In this document: positions 39,001 to 50,259 of the stretch, piece by piece
Layout of the letters: each line of letters starts with the position of its first letter
Position numbering within the stretch: position 1 is the stretch's first letter
DNA from: Lepisosteus oculatus
Taxonomy: Eukaryota; Chordata; Actinopteri; Semionotiformes; Lepisosteidae
Assembly (NCBI RefSeq): GCF_040954835.1
Contig: NC_090723.1
Location: 6,954,001-7,018,000 of the forward strand
Reading direction: 5' to 3'
Length of the DNA: 64,000 nt
Position numbers and translations under genes: made by a program
Notes under the pieces: generated by a model
The model's database searches: none
The model's input: the letters and a program-made list of their open reading frames with translations, nothing else
Told to the model about the DNA's origin: nothing

Positions 39001-42000
39001 TGGATTAGATCATGGTAAGACCAGGGCCTAAACCTTAATGCTTGTGCACAGTAATCATCGTCCTGAATTAGGGCTGCACTTAGGGAAGACATTGTACTAT
39101 TAATAATTAATAATATGGTAATACTAATAATAATATCCCATACAAAGCTGTTTTGCAGGAGAGTAGACCAGAATAGAGCGTGTGGTTAGCAGGCAGTGCA
39201 TGGGGAGCACTTGGGGTGTTTCTGCTGCTATACTACCAACAGTGCAAATGTAAAAGGGGATTATTTTTCTACAGAAAGGGGAAGAGATATATGTACAGAC
39301 AGCGAGGAATGTAAGAGCAGAGCGGATACAGGAGAACTCGGTGGCTTTATTTTGTTTAAAATAAATCCGTATTATATATAAATATATATGCAATGTTTAT
39401 GGGTTCGTAAACGGGTTCTTTGAACAGGGAGGACTTTCTCAGGATCAGACCTGAGGCCTTGCAAGGTGCTTACTCACCTCCCCCACAACACCCCCCCCCC
39501 CCCCCCACCCCCACCCCCACCCAGACTTCTGGGTGCTCACCCACGTAGTGCGCAGCCACGTGGGAAACGAGAGCTGTAACGGAGAGTTCGGACGTGCATC
39601 TTCATCGCACTGTGGCATTTAGCACACCGCCCTGCTTTCTAACCCCTGAGACAATTGTTCCTGGAGGTCCGAGGGCCTCCGTAGCGCGGTTCTTCTGCTT
39701 AGGAACGATGAAATTGTGTCAAGAGTCTCGGACTTCAGCCCTCCAAGGCCACAGCCCTGCAGGTTTTTTAGTCCTTAAATCATAAAAAGCTTAAGATCTG
39801 GGTAAAAGGGTAAACTAAGACTTAATAGGACCAACTGAGCCCTTCTGAAGAGGTCTTAAGGCGCTGTGATTTAAAGAGACCTAGTAAACCTGCTGGGTGT
39901 GTCCCCCGAGGATGAGGACTGAAGGCTCATGAATTATGCCTACTTACAGTATATATACAGAATATGCATGAATACAGTTACACAGAATGGCTTCTGTGAG
40001 TATTTGTGCACTGTGTTTGCAAATACTCGCTGGACCCGGTTGTACTGTAAAACGTTTTATCTCATTAACGATGGGGATAAATGTCTAAGCATGAGTTACT
40101 GGATAGTTTTCACTGCCTCTGTTAAATGGCTGCTCTATTGCTGTTTGATTGTAAAGATTGTTTTTCAAAGTCGTTGCCCTCATGAAAGTATTTGAGACCA
40201 TGACCCTTTTGCTCTACTGTCTTAGCAATTCTTGTTTTATTTATTGCATTTTTTGTAGATGGGGATTTTTCACTAAAATTATTTTTCTTCAAAACAGCAT
40301 TGGTAAAGAAGCAAATTGGTCTATTGTTTTGTGGTGAGTAAAAGAAGATAAGGTATAAAGGATTCAAAAAGAAAATTTAACCAGCAGCATATATTACAAA
40401 AAAATAAACAAGCTATAACTACTATTACTTCTACTACTATTCAGATGAGAAATTATTTTTGTATCTCTTCAGTCTGAGTTCCTTGCTTCACTGTGATCGC
40501 AGAGGCTGCTGGGAAGGCTGTGTGCTGCACTGATGCTCAGGGGTCGTGACCTTACATTGCTAGGGTCAGGGGTCAGCTTTGTCCAATCAAAATGCAGAAT
40601 TTTTTTATATGTCCTGTGCTAATGGATAACTTGTACCATTCAGGCAAACACCTCAATGTGTAACTTCTTGTATGCAGAGCACTTTCAATGTAGTATGCAA
40701 TGGACTGTTCCTTCATCCCCCATTAAATGGAACTTTCTAAGCTATTTTAAATTCTGTGGAGTTTCAGTATCTTGTGTTCCTTAAAAGGATTTCACAAAGT
40801 AATCCCGCAATTATCTTCTGTAGAGTGTGCTGAAGCACCCACCTGTCACTGTACAGCAGTGGGATTGAATCCCATCCAGCAACGTCCACATATAAAATAC
40901 CTGATCACACATAATGCTTATTGATTTGACTTTGCTTTTGTCCACAGCGACATATAATTGTCCCCGTTATTGCAGTTAACTGGAGCAATACTCGGTATAC
41001 TCCATTCGAGCAGTGCCCCACCTGGCACTTGCCTGACCTCTCCTCCTCACTGCTGCTGCAAGACATTCAGCAGAACAGGCAGCCCTCCTCCTCCTCCTCG
41101 CTTGTGTTTTCGGGGGGCTGGCTGTCTTGTGGTACGCAGTCAGCAGCTAGGACTGTGGGAACGGTGAACAGGTTACAGTGTCCCCAGTTTATACACCCGG
41201 CACCCCACACCCACCCCCCATCCCTGCAGCACACAGCGTGCCCCCCCCCCTCCCCATTTCCGGCAGCAGGACCCTGCAATAAGTCTATTGGGTTGTGTAA
41301 CGTCAGGTTTCTGTGGTGGGCTGCTGAAGTTCCAGACAATCAGCGTGTTTGTAAATGTCAATGTGTGATTTTCAAAATCTTTGTTTATGGTCAGGATTTT
41401 AAAGGAAGATATTTTTATGGTAATTGTCGCTGGTCTATTTTACTATATATTTATGTAATAAATATGTGACTAAAATTACCCCCGCCTCTACCTGTCTTTT
41501 GCTGTTGCCTCTGCCTCACACTGTGTCCATCTGTCTCGCCCTCCGGGGAGCCATCGAAATGACAGCGGATCTTGACGAACTGTCACAAACACTGAGCTGT
41601 TTACAAATCTTCGGCTTTGGCATAGCAATTAGGAGAACCTCATCCTACATGTTTACTTCAGATTCCTGCCCGTGTTATTTTGTTAAGTATGGGCCGCTGC
41701 CTGTGAGTGTTTTTACTGTGGCTGCTATAATAAAAACCCAGCTGGATGTGCAGATTTTCTCCTAAGGCCAGCCAACCGCTCTCCATCCAAGACTGCAGGA
41801 CCCAACTGTCTATTCCTCGTTCAGAACAACTCCAGGACACGGGGGGGCTTTTTTGTGGAGAAATCTTAAGTGCTTTCAGGATATCGCATGCACTGCATTT
41901 TTGTCTTGCAGTTTACAAAATCACTGAAACCAAGATGTCCACAGCAGATGTCGGAGGCAGCTCGCCGTGGCGCAGTGGTGCTCAGCTCCAGTCCTGGAGG

Positions 42001-43900
42001 GCTGTTGATTTTTCCATTCCACCTCCAGCTCTTAACGACCTAATGCAGCTGATCGATAGTTAATTGGACCACTTTTCAAAGGGCTCCATCTGCTGCTGGT
42101 TTGAAGAGCTCTAGAATGCCTGCAGGCATCTGGCTCTTGAGGAGTGGAGTTGTGCACCTACAGCATGCGGCAGTGTATCTGCGAGTGTGCTGTTCAGGGC
42201 CAGAGGCCCAGGAGTTGGAAACAGATGTGCAGAAGTTTGTGAGGATTACATGTGTTTTGCTGTCACACCTCCACAGAGATGAGTCAGCCTAAGAGATGAA
42301 TTTGTGCTGATGAATGAAACCGGGACCTCAGTGTAGAAGTGGAGCTGACAAGAAACACTGCTTTGCACAGCCAGGTGGTGCCCTTGTACAAATTAAGCGG
42401 GCGTGACGTTAAAGTCGCTTTTCTTGGGATCCTTTGAGGAACAGTTGGGTGTATGGGTGAGGGTGCACGGCAGAGTCTTCAGACACTCGAACCCTTGCCT
42501 CTGGGCATGCGATGAAGACAGTGACTGTGTCGTATTCTGTCCTGTGCCCTGTGTTATGTGTTGTACAAGTGTTACTGCTTGTCCGCCACCTCCTGAGGTT
42601 CCAGTTTCAGACTCCACAAGGTTTAAATGGACACTTGGACACCTGCCCACTAGGGGGAGCCAGAGGCAGGTTTATCTGTTTGCTGTTGTGCTCGTTGCGT
42701 CATAGTGGGGCCCGTCTGTGCTAAGAATCGAGCTGGCTTGTTTCCAAACATGCAGACGTTCTCTTAGCTGAATGTCTGTGTATAGTGTCCTCAGTGATTG
42801 AGCTTTTTTTTAGCAGAGTTGGCTTGGAAAAGCACCCTTAGGCTCCCTGCAGCTACGGCTGGCCGGCTTAATGCAGTGCACTTGGGCACTGCCCACAGGG
42901 TTCGTGGGCTGTCGTAGCAGGATCAGTCCAGGTGTCAACTGGGCGTTATTAGGACAACAGTGCTTTTCATTTTCTGTTCCATCGATCACAAGAGAGCTGT
43001 TCTTTCGGGGGGCTTGTTTTAGTCCTTTGTACAAATGGAGGATTAGCCTAGAGGAGCCTTTTCATTCCTACTAGAAAATGGAGCCTTGGCGAGATCTCCT
43101 TGTAAGTGTTGACTGTAGAGTTACAGATAACAACGCTGCGATGAGCTAAAAGGATCTGCAACAGTGTTTTGGCAGGGGAATACAGGGGCACATGCAGATT
43201 TGAGATGGAGAACTGTCAGTGCAGGAGTGCTTAAGAAGACACCTTACCTTAAGGTGTGAAAACTGTCCGGAGTACAGAGGCAGACTGACCACCTACTGGC
43301 GCTGAGGCCTTCAGCTGTGCGTAACTAGCTAGCTGACGGTATTTTGTATTGGAGTCGTTTTACACTCAATTAACACGTTTTCGTTTCCCTTCCATTTTCC
43401 GCTCTAGGAGAGGGTGCCCTCTAGCGACAGTATTCAGGCCCTGCCACTCGGGCACACCTTCGAACAGAGACGAGTTTGCGGGAGGCAATGCAAGTTTCAT
43501 TCGTGTAGAACTGTCGATAAAGTGGGATTTCAACAATTGCAACATCGGGTACTCTTCACGTGTACCTTAGCATGCTAAATCATAAATCTTGCGACGGATC
43601 ACTGTAAGGGGTTAATATCAATATGCAAAAGTGAACAGACGGAAACACGGACAGGGCAATGACTTAAAATTGTTACAGAATTGAAGCCCTTCCGCTGTCA
43701 AGAAAAAAAGAGCTTCAGAAAAATGTGTATACGTGTTGTTTATGTGAAGCTACACTATGGATCCTCTCCCACTGCAAATCACTGGCACCGCCTTTTCCGT
43801 CGCCTGGTCCGTGCCACCACAAATGTTCATCTTCAACGTCTCCGTAAAAAGGTTAAAGTAAAGATACTACCCAGTCAGCATGGGAGAAGCTACCGGCGGT
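30088..43900. other. intergenic stretch without recognised gene
   Basis: No coding exon or RNA gene is recognised. It contains A-rich runs (30535-30560, 30880-30910), long C-runs (about 32849-32862 and 39491-39506), a G-rich quadruplex-prone stretch near 37486-37530, and CTCF-like motifs at 32151-32164 and 42647-42660. A repeat fragment is annotated at 41962-42165. A weakly transposase-like open frame at 36494-36748 was not accepted. The left end may still be thra 3' UTR. Confidence 0.4.
41962..42165 (+). repeat. dispersed repeat fragment, fish type
   Basis: The segment contains CCGTGGCGCAGTGGTGCTCA and CTCCAGTCCTGGAGGGC, followed by CATTCCACCTCCAGCTCTTA and AATTGGACCA. The CTCCAGTCCTGGAGGGC block is a hallmark of a common fish interspersed repeat family. 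The first block also resembles a tRNA-derived SINE head. The class is uncertain and the ends approximate. Confidence 0.55.
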
Positions 43901-43914
43901 ACAGAGCTGAATGA
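43681..43914 (+). other. unassigned basic open frame (77 codons)
   Basis: A 77-codon frame begins with ATG and is rich in Arg, Lys and His (for example HWHRLFRRLVRATTNVHLQR). It lies at the left edge of the CpG island. I do not recognise it. It lacks supporting splice sites or a homologue I know, so it is recorded only as a candidate small coding sequence. It is most likely chance. Confidence 0.12.
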
Positions 43915-45821
43915 ATGTTGCCCCAGCTGCTCCAGAGCGCGGCGCGCACACGGGGCGGCCAGGGAGAGACGGGACTCGTGGCTTGTTGTGGAGGCTGTGA
44001 TGTCATAAAGGCAGCTTTTTCGGCAGCCAACCCCCGCCCCGCTTTTCGGTCCGAAGCCCCGCCCTTCCGCTGGGCTCAGACACGAGGAATTTTCCACTCG
44101 GGCGCAGCCGGGCTGTCCGGAGCGGCAGGGTCCTGCGCGCCACACCGCAGACACGCGTGGATTGGCGCGACTCCCCCCCCCCGCCCGAGCGCGTCATTGG
44201 CAAGTACTGGCGCACACAGAGCCACACGCACAAAATCGCGTTATTCATCCCCCCCACCTTTCGTATGGATCTGGTGAAGTAGAACTGTAACGTTGTGCGG
44301 TCAATACCACCTTGAAGCGCGCACACGACAGGCACACTCCCACAAACACGGAGCTGTTGATTCACACGCCTGCGCTCGCACAGAAAATGAAATACACGTG
44401 CTTCTGTTGCATAAGAGCTTTCTTTTTTTTTAAAAAAAAGGCGCTCTTGTCCTTATCTTACTCTTCAGGGTCGTGTAAGGACAGCGCCTCCCCGCTCCAG
44501 GGAAAGTACGCCGCCGTAAATACTCCGGGCACTAATAACAGCGGAGCTAATTTTAAAACGCGCTTGGCAAAAGAACGGGGGAGAACTGGCCGCTGGAGAT
44601 CGCTGAGGGGACCGGGAAGGGAGAGCGGCTTGGTCAGGCCGGGGAGTGGAGAAGAGAGCCAGCGTGTCTCTCCCACAGCCTGGCACGGGGCTCGGCGTGG
44701 CCGCGGGAAGCGCCCAAGTGGCTAATAAGATAATTACGGTTTGTAACGGAGAGGTTTCAGCACGTCAGTTCGCGGAAGAGTAGGGGGGGGGTCGGCAATA
44801 ATAATCAGAGTTTGGTGCTGCGAAAATCCCTGTGACGCCGGAGGCACAACAGTGCAGCATTTGTGAATGAACGTGTCCTTGCAGGTTGTGAATGAACGAG
44901 ACGAACGGTCCCCAGCCTGCTCTGCGCGCACAGTGACAGGGCGGTGTGTGTGTGTGTGTTGGGGGCTCCTGTCGTGAGCTCGCGTCAGGGTCGGTCGCAT
45001 AGCTGGTGTCCCTCTTCCATAACACCTTGAACAATAAAGCACCCCCCCCCCAGATACAGAGACCGCCCCGACCTCCCGGAGGAACGGGGGGACAGTACAG
45101 CGAGCAAGATGGGTGTCACAAGTATATCATTCCTGCACGATTATTCACACGACACGATTATTATTTCACACAGAGCGGCAGAGGGCACCAGCGTGTGGGC
45201 TGCCTTCTGAAACACGCACAGCCCTGCGTGCGTGTCCGGCGGCTCCGGCGCCTCTGTGGCACTAGGAGAGGAGAGACCCGCCCAGCTCCGAGGCCTAGCC
45301 CAGAGCTCTCGGTTCGAGGTTTTGAACTCTTTGTATTCAGCTCAGGTGTAGGAGCTGTCATTTAACTATTGTGTTTCGCACATAACTTGAAGTCTCCCCA
45401 TTTTGAAATAGAAAACAAAATCCAGCCTCTTCGAACTGTGCAACGTGTTGGTTCATTGAAGGGCTGGCTGAAAGTGAAAAGTCCGATTACGAAGCAGAGG
45501 GGGTTCCGGGGTGAACCCCAACTTGACTCGGTGTGCCCCAGTCCTGGATGGGTCCGCGGGTTGTCGACGTGTGAGCCTCGTCCCGTGGTGCAGTTGGATC
45601 ACCGAGGACCAGCGCCAACGGCAGCGGCGTTTACATCCTGTCATCCATTTTGCTTTAACCTTTCGCCACAGTTGTTTAGGGGTCAGCCGCTCACGGGGGC
45701 CCTTTCTAACACCGCAAAACCAAGTTCCCTTCAGGCTGCGGTGTGGCCTCCCCACGGGTGCAGTTACACCGGGGCCCCGCTGGGGGCGCTGTGGCAGTTT
45801 CACCTGCTTCTCAGGTGACTC

Positions 45822-45831
45822 CTTCCGGAAG
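45822..45831. promoter_or_regulatory. ETS (GABPA-type) palindrome
   Basis: CTTCCGGAAG is a palindromic CCGGAAG site of the kind bound by ETS factors such as GABPA near transcription starts. It lies 25 bases upstream of the YY1-type motif. Confidence 0.5.
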
Positions 45832-45839
45832 CGCCCGTT

Positions 45840-46051
45840 CCCGCGAGCCCGGCCCTCAAAATGGCGGATCCGACCTTTAGAACGGAAAGACCGTTTTATG
45901 GTCTCAAGTGGGAATGTACCGTTTTTTTTTTTCGTTTGAGCTGGGTCGGAATAGAAATTCTTCAAATTCTGTTTTCGACGAAAAACTTCACCTGGATTTC
46001 ATTTATGGCAGAGACGTTAGGAGAGGTCTGTGAGAGCCACTGCTGAAACAG
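45840..46051 (+). ncRNA. putative first exon of an unidentified + strand transcript
   Basis: A YY1-type CAAAATGGCGG at 45857-45867, usually located just downstream of a transcription start, is preceded by an ETS site. It is followed by a consensus 5' splice site CAG|GTACGT at 46051/46052. The ATG in the YY1 motif opens a 61-codon frame that stops at 46046, five bases before the donor. It would therefore be a 5' UTR open frame or a noncoding RNA exon. No downstream exon was identified. The boundaries of the 5' end are a guess. Confidence 0.35.
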
Positions 46052-46469
46052 GTACGTACCTTCCGTTCAAACGGCGTCTGTGGTTTACACAGCCCACCGA
46101 CTCTCGTTTTGAAAACCTGTTCATTGTAAACGCTGTAAATAAAATTAAACATCCAACGTGCTTTAAAGTAGTTTAGCTGGAGTTTTGTTCTAATGTTAAA
46201 TATATTTAATATAAGTTAAAACAAGATTGTCGCTTGCCGTTCACACCGGATATTAATTAGCCTTAGAGGGCTGCATCTAATTTAAACTGCGTGATGCTTC
46301 TGGCGTTTTTTATGGCAGTCTTCCGAGATTACTCATATTACACCAATCATCAATCGAATGACACCGTCAAGTTCTGTCAAATGTTTCTTCTTTTTCACCT
46401 AACTGAATGATTGAAAGCTGTACTGTGACATTGCTGATATCGTTCATTGATATTGTCAGAAGCAATTAT

Positions 46470-46915
46470 CACCCTGCAGCTCCCAGCTGGCAGCCCCATT
46501 GGAGCTCAGCAGGTGTGAGCCTGGTCAGTACCTGGATGGGAGACCTCCTGGGGAAAACTAAGGTTGAGGTGTTAGTGGGGCCAGCAGGGGGCGCTCACCC
46601 TGTGGTCTGTGTGGGTCCTAATGCCCCGTGATAGTGGTGCTCTCTTTTGGGTGAGACTTAAAACCAAGGTCCTGAATGTGGTTCTTAAAAATTCACATTT
46701 TTCCCCTGGCTTTTACCCATCATGGCCTCCTAATAATCCCCATCTCTGAACTGGCCTCATCACTCTGTTCTCCTCCCCGCTGAGAGCTGGTGTGTGTGGT
46801 TAGTGTACTGGTGCATCATCCAGGTGGGGCTGCACACTGCTGTTGGTGGAGGGAGTCCTGTAAAGTGCTTTGAGTGGAGTGTCCATAGGGCTTTCTGGAC
46901 ACTGATTGCTAATGC
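46470..46915 (+). repeat. 5S rRNA-derived SINE (SINE3 type)
   Basis: The head (GGAGCTCAGCAGGTGTGAGC, then CTGGTCAGTACCTGGATGGG and AGACCTCCTGGG) matches the internal promoter region of 5S rRNA. The body holds the fish SINE blocks CATGGCCTCCTAATAATCCC, CTCTGTTCTCCTCCCC and GCATCATCCAGGTGG. The tail CTGTAAAGTGCTTTGAGTGG and GTGTCC is of the L2-type LINE-borrowed kind. It is nearly full length, only moderately diverged, and carries a CTCF-type motif. Confidence 0.88.
46581..46595 (+). promoter_or_regulatory. consensus-like CTCF motif inside the SINE
   Basis: CCAGCAGGGGGCGCT is an essentially perfect CTCF core motif, located inside the 5S-derived SINE just left of CACCCTGTGGTCTGTG. Whether the family carries this motif generally can be tested on other copies. 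Confidence 0.6.
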
Positions 46916-47779
46916 CCCTGTTTACAGGAAATGTCGTGGGCTCAATCATTGATAGATTGAAAAATGTATAGAACTGATCATTTTAGGTCTCTATTCTGTA
47001 GCTTTAATAATAAAACGAATAAAGTTAATATTACATGTGACATATAACGATATGTCATACGTCATTGATCAGGTTTCACAATAATCGTTTGACAAGGTAG
47101 TAACATCAGACTCCTTTAACATAGGAGCACATGACCTGTCCCTCTGCCTATAAAAATCTGTTGTATGGCAGTGAAAACTTTTAATTTCCTGTGAGAAGAA
47201 GCCTTTCACAGAGTACTCACATTCCAACAATATACGAGTTCTTAACATTTTAAGCAAAATAAAAACTTTTTGACCATGGAATGGTTAAACACAATCGGAA
47301 CATCTGAATTGTAATAGCTTTCTATTTTCACCCCAGCAAACTGTGAGAACTGGCAAGAGAGTAGTACTGAGCCCTTTAACATTTGTATCTGATAGTTATA
47401 CCAGCTTCATTTTTACCAGCCCATACGGCCTAGAACATCCCATTTACGCAAGACCAGCTCATGTACGGTAACAATGACAAAGTGGCAGTCTGAGTTTCAT
47501 CCAATATAATATAACGATTTCAGATTTTTGGTGAACATTTGTATGAAGTTGATAGAATCTGAGCACAAAGAGTTTGGGTTTGTGTTTTATTAATGCAAGA
47601 CATGTTTTAAATTAAGTTTTCCCGATCTGCTATTATATATATTGAGCATAAGAAGATACTTACCGCCCATAGTTTAAACAAGTTCACAGAATTGTCAGTA
47701 AAATTATATATTTTCTCGTATTTGGTGCATTGATATTTTATTGATCAGGCGGGACAGGTAAATGACTTAGGACTGTGTG

Positions 47780-47960
47780 TGGCCAAAGGTTGGGACCAAT
47801 ACAGGCTGTCTGTCGGGGACACATGCTTCACGTCGGGTTGTAGATTGTCTTGTGAGATTCCGTCCCATTCCTTTCGCACAGCCTGGACAAGCGCTTCCCT
47901 GTTCACTGGTCCCTGAGCCTTAGTCCCACATGCTGTCCCAGCTCGTCATACAGAAGTTCA
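47780..47960 (-). mobile_element. Tc1/mariner transposase relic (C-terminal piece)
   Basis: On the minus strand the frame reads WD-like DELGQHVGLRLRDQ, then a frame change, then EALVQAVRKEWDGISQDNLQ. This matches the C-terminal region of Tc1-like transposases after the catalytic triad (pattern WDELG.R.R.RD..., ALV..W..I.Q..). It is broken by a frameshift and cut off on both sides, with no terminal repeats seen. It is a dead fragment. Confidence 0.5.
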
Positions 47961-49845
47961 CTGCGGCACCACAGCATAACTGTTAGCATTCTCGCCTCGC
48001 CAGAAAGCTGTTGATACACGAGTGGCATGAGGCCGTGTTCTGTTGTAACGCAGGGCAGCCGGCAGGGTCCCAGATTAACTCAGGGCTGCTCCATCACTAT
48101 GAATGGTGTTCTGTCCAAACTTTCGCACCTGGACCTTGCATGTGATTGGCCTGTTGTGCACCGCAGGTACCATCTGTGCACCACACTTGTATTGCTTATA
48201 TTGGTGAGAGGTGGACAACATCTGAAGTGATCTAGTCTACACTCACACTCCAGAATACCAGTGATGCAAAGATTTCTGTTGAGAAGCGGGGCATGCTTGT
48301 TTTTTTCCAATATTCCGTCTCCATTTTTCTTCCCGTTCTTCTTTGACTTTCAGAAGTTTAAATCACCTCACCACCTTTTGCCCAATCAGCCCTTTCACAA
48401 ATGGGGTAATTTGAGTTATCATGGTCAAGTTATGAATGATCAAAATGACACCAAAAGCGTTTAATCAGGTACCCCTTTATTGAGTGCTTTATGTTTTCTA
48501 AAAATGTGCATGCATAAAGTGATGTTCCTTCTGATGCTCAGGTGAGTTCTGTAACTAGTGTTTCTGGCATACATGTACATTTTCCTGAATGGTGCATTTG
48601 CTTATGCAATATACAACATAGATTAAAAATGTGGCAGGTGTTATTTAGTAATGCTGAAAAGGCCAGCTTTGCATAGTTTTAGAACCTGTCCTCAAAATTA
48701 GGAACCAAGGTGCGAATATAGTTCCAGATTTGCCACACGATGACACAGAGCACTGCAATTCTTGATAAATGTCTTTTAATTGGCATTGATATTTTGAGGA
48801 GATAAACATGTCTTATACATCTGATTTGCATACAATGAAAGCAAAAACACACAAACGCCTGAAAAGAGTTTGTTCCACTCGTAATTCATAGCCTGGGGAG
48901 GTATGAATGAGAGGCCAGATCGGGCCATGTAATAAATACTGCAAGGTAAAATGATCTTCAGCCTAGTTCAACTGGCTCTGTTGCCTTTAGACTTCATGAC
49001 TGCTGTAAGCTGTCAACATCCTTCCTGAGGGTGTAGATTTTGACCAGTGGCTATACAGACCCATTTCTTGTAATGTTGTCTTTTATTCAAGTTAAATCAG
49101 GATTGTAAGACATTACATTACACAGGTGTGGTCCAGATTTAAAAATAAAATGGACACAAAACAGCTGAAATACATAGATGAATATATTCCTGAAGGGCGC
49201 AGCTCAATTCATAAGAAAAAAAACAGCTAAGTTAATTAAACATACAGTAAACTATGCATTGTAGAACATTTCAAATATAAGGTTTGCCTCCTTTCATTTC
49301 TGGAGCAAACTATCTGTATTGCACAGCAAATGATTACCCACAGTGTCATTACAATGGAAGTCATCTGCAGCAAAAGCAGACTGTTCTATTGGTCGTTGGC
49401 AACTGGATGTCCAAGATGAGGAAACGGAAACATTATTGTCAAAGCTTTTTTTTTTAAGTGTTACTGTGCATTCTGCTTCGTCTTGTGTTTGGATAATGGA
49501 TACTTTTGGGGAATTTTAGAGGATCCTGTAAACTTTTGGGTGGGCGAGGGATACTGTATCACGTGGAGAGGAGAAAATACCAGCTCTCCTTTGGCAGGAG
49601 TTCACAGGAAATCACCAAGGTTAATAAGCCAGATCCTTGTCAGTCAGTTTCAGCAAACCCCCCCCCTGCAGCTCAAACAGGAGCTGTCTGATGAGCTGGC
49701 AATCCCAGGAGCATGTGCATGTGCTTCTGAAAGTGTGGCAGCTCCCCTCCTGATGGCTCCACACTGTCCTCCAGGCAATCGCACTGGACTCTGGTGCAAG
49801 GGGGAGGCCTGGAACACACAGCTGTCTCACCCCATACGTAGAGGT

Positions 49846-49851
49846 TTTATT
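49846..49851 (-). terminator. samd14: candidate poly(A) signal of samd14
   Basis: AATAAA occurs on the minus strand (TTTATT on +) about 255 bases after the samd14 stop codon. It is the first canonical hexamer I see downstream, implying a short 3' UTR if used. Confidence 0.4.
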
Positions 49852-50103
49852 CCACTCTTGCTGAACAAGATCAAAATTATACCAACAACACAAAGGTTTA
49901 AAAGTTTTCTTTTTATGCAGAGTGTAAAAACAAGAAAAATTTAAACTTTTTCCCCTAATCATAACCAATGAACTGCAGGTATCTGGCCTTCATTGTACTT
50001 TTAGGATGTTTTAAATGTGCAGAAGGAACGCTTTTGCTCATTCTGTTGTCCCGTCTCCTGCTCTCTCCATCAAGTCCGGGGGAAAGGGCGCCCCCCTGTG
50101 GTC

Positions 50104-50259
50104 CTAGCTCTTGCGCTGCTCCTGGTCCTTCTTGCGCTGTTTCTCCTTCTGCCTCTCCAGTTTGTCCAGGGCCTTGCGCTCTTTCTCGGCGGCCGCGTGC
50201 ATGTCCTTCAGGCGGCGCTTCAGCGCGCTGCGGTCCGAGGAGCTGGTGACCCCCAGGCC
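50104..50259 (-). CDS. samd14: samd14 last coding exon (end of SAM, coiled tail, stop)
   Basis: The exon encodes visible residues 359-409: GLGVTSSSDRSALKRRLKDM completes the SAM domain (helix 5). A highly charged helix (EKERKALDKLERQKEKQRKK) follows and the frame ends with RKS and a TAG stop. SAMD14 and neurabins share this arrangement of a SAM domain followed by a short Lys/Glu coiled tail. The acceptor is CTGCACTCAG; the exon starts between codons. Confidence 0.93.
   Translation of the reverse strand, partial: GLGVTSSSDRSALKRRLKDMHAAAEKERKALDKLERQKEKQRKKDQEQRKS

Larger units (their letters stand above)
43915..46051. promoter_or_regulatory. CpG island with promoter motifs
   Basis: CpG and GC are far above the flanks throughout. 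GC boxes occur at 44031-44040 and 44057-44064, inverted CCAAT boxes at 44160-44165 (GATTGG) and 44195-44200 (CATTGG), and a CRE-like TGATGTCAT near 43998. A palindromic ETS site is at 45822-45831 and a YY1-type motif at 45857-45867. This is the signature of a housekeeping-type promoter, possibly bidirectional. No coding gene in the window clearly starts here. Confidence 0.65.
46916..50103. other. intergenic stretch left of samd14, includes its 3' UTR
   Basis: It is AT-rich with no coding exon. It holds a Tc1/mariner relic at 47780-47960 and, at its right end, the samd14 3' untranslated region with a candidate poly(A) signal at 49846-49851. A CTCF-like motif (minus strand, CCACAGGGGGGCGCC) lies at 50087-50101, directly after the samd14 stop codon. 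Confidence 0.5.

Noticed and set aside
43681..43914. 77-codon basic frame as a gene
   Set aside because: Kept only as a low-confidence note; no homologue, no splice support, and located at the edge of a CpG island where chance frames are common.
46470..46915. 5S rRNA gene
   Set aside because: Only the internal 5S promoter region is present, followed by SINE body and LINE-type tail, so it is a 5S-derived SINE, not a functional 5S gene.
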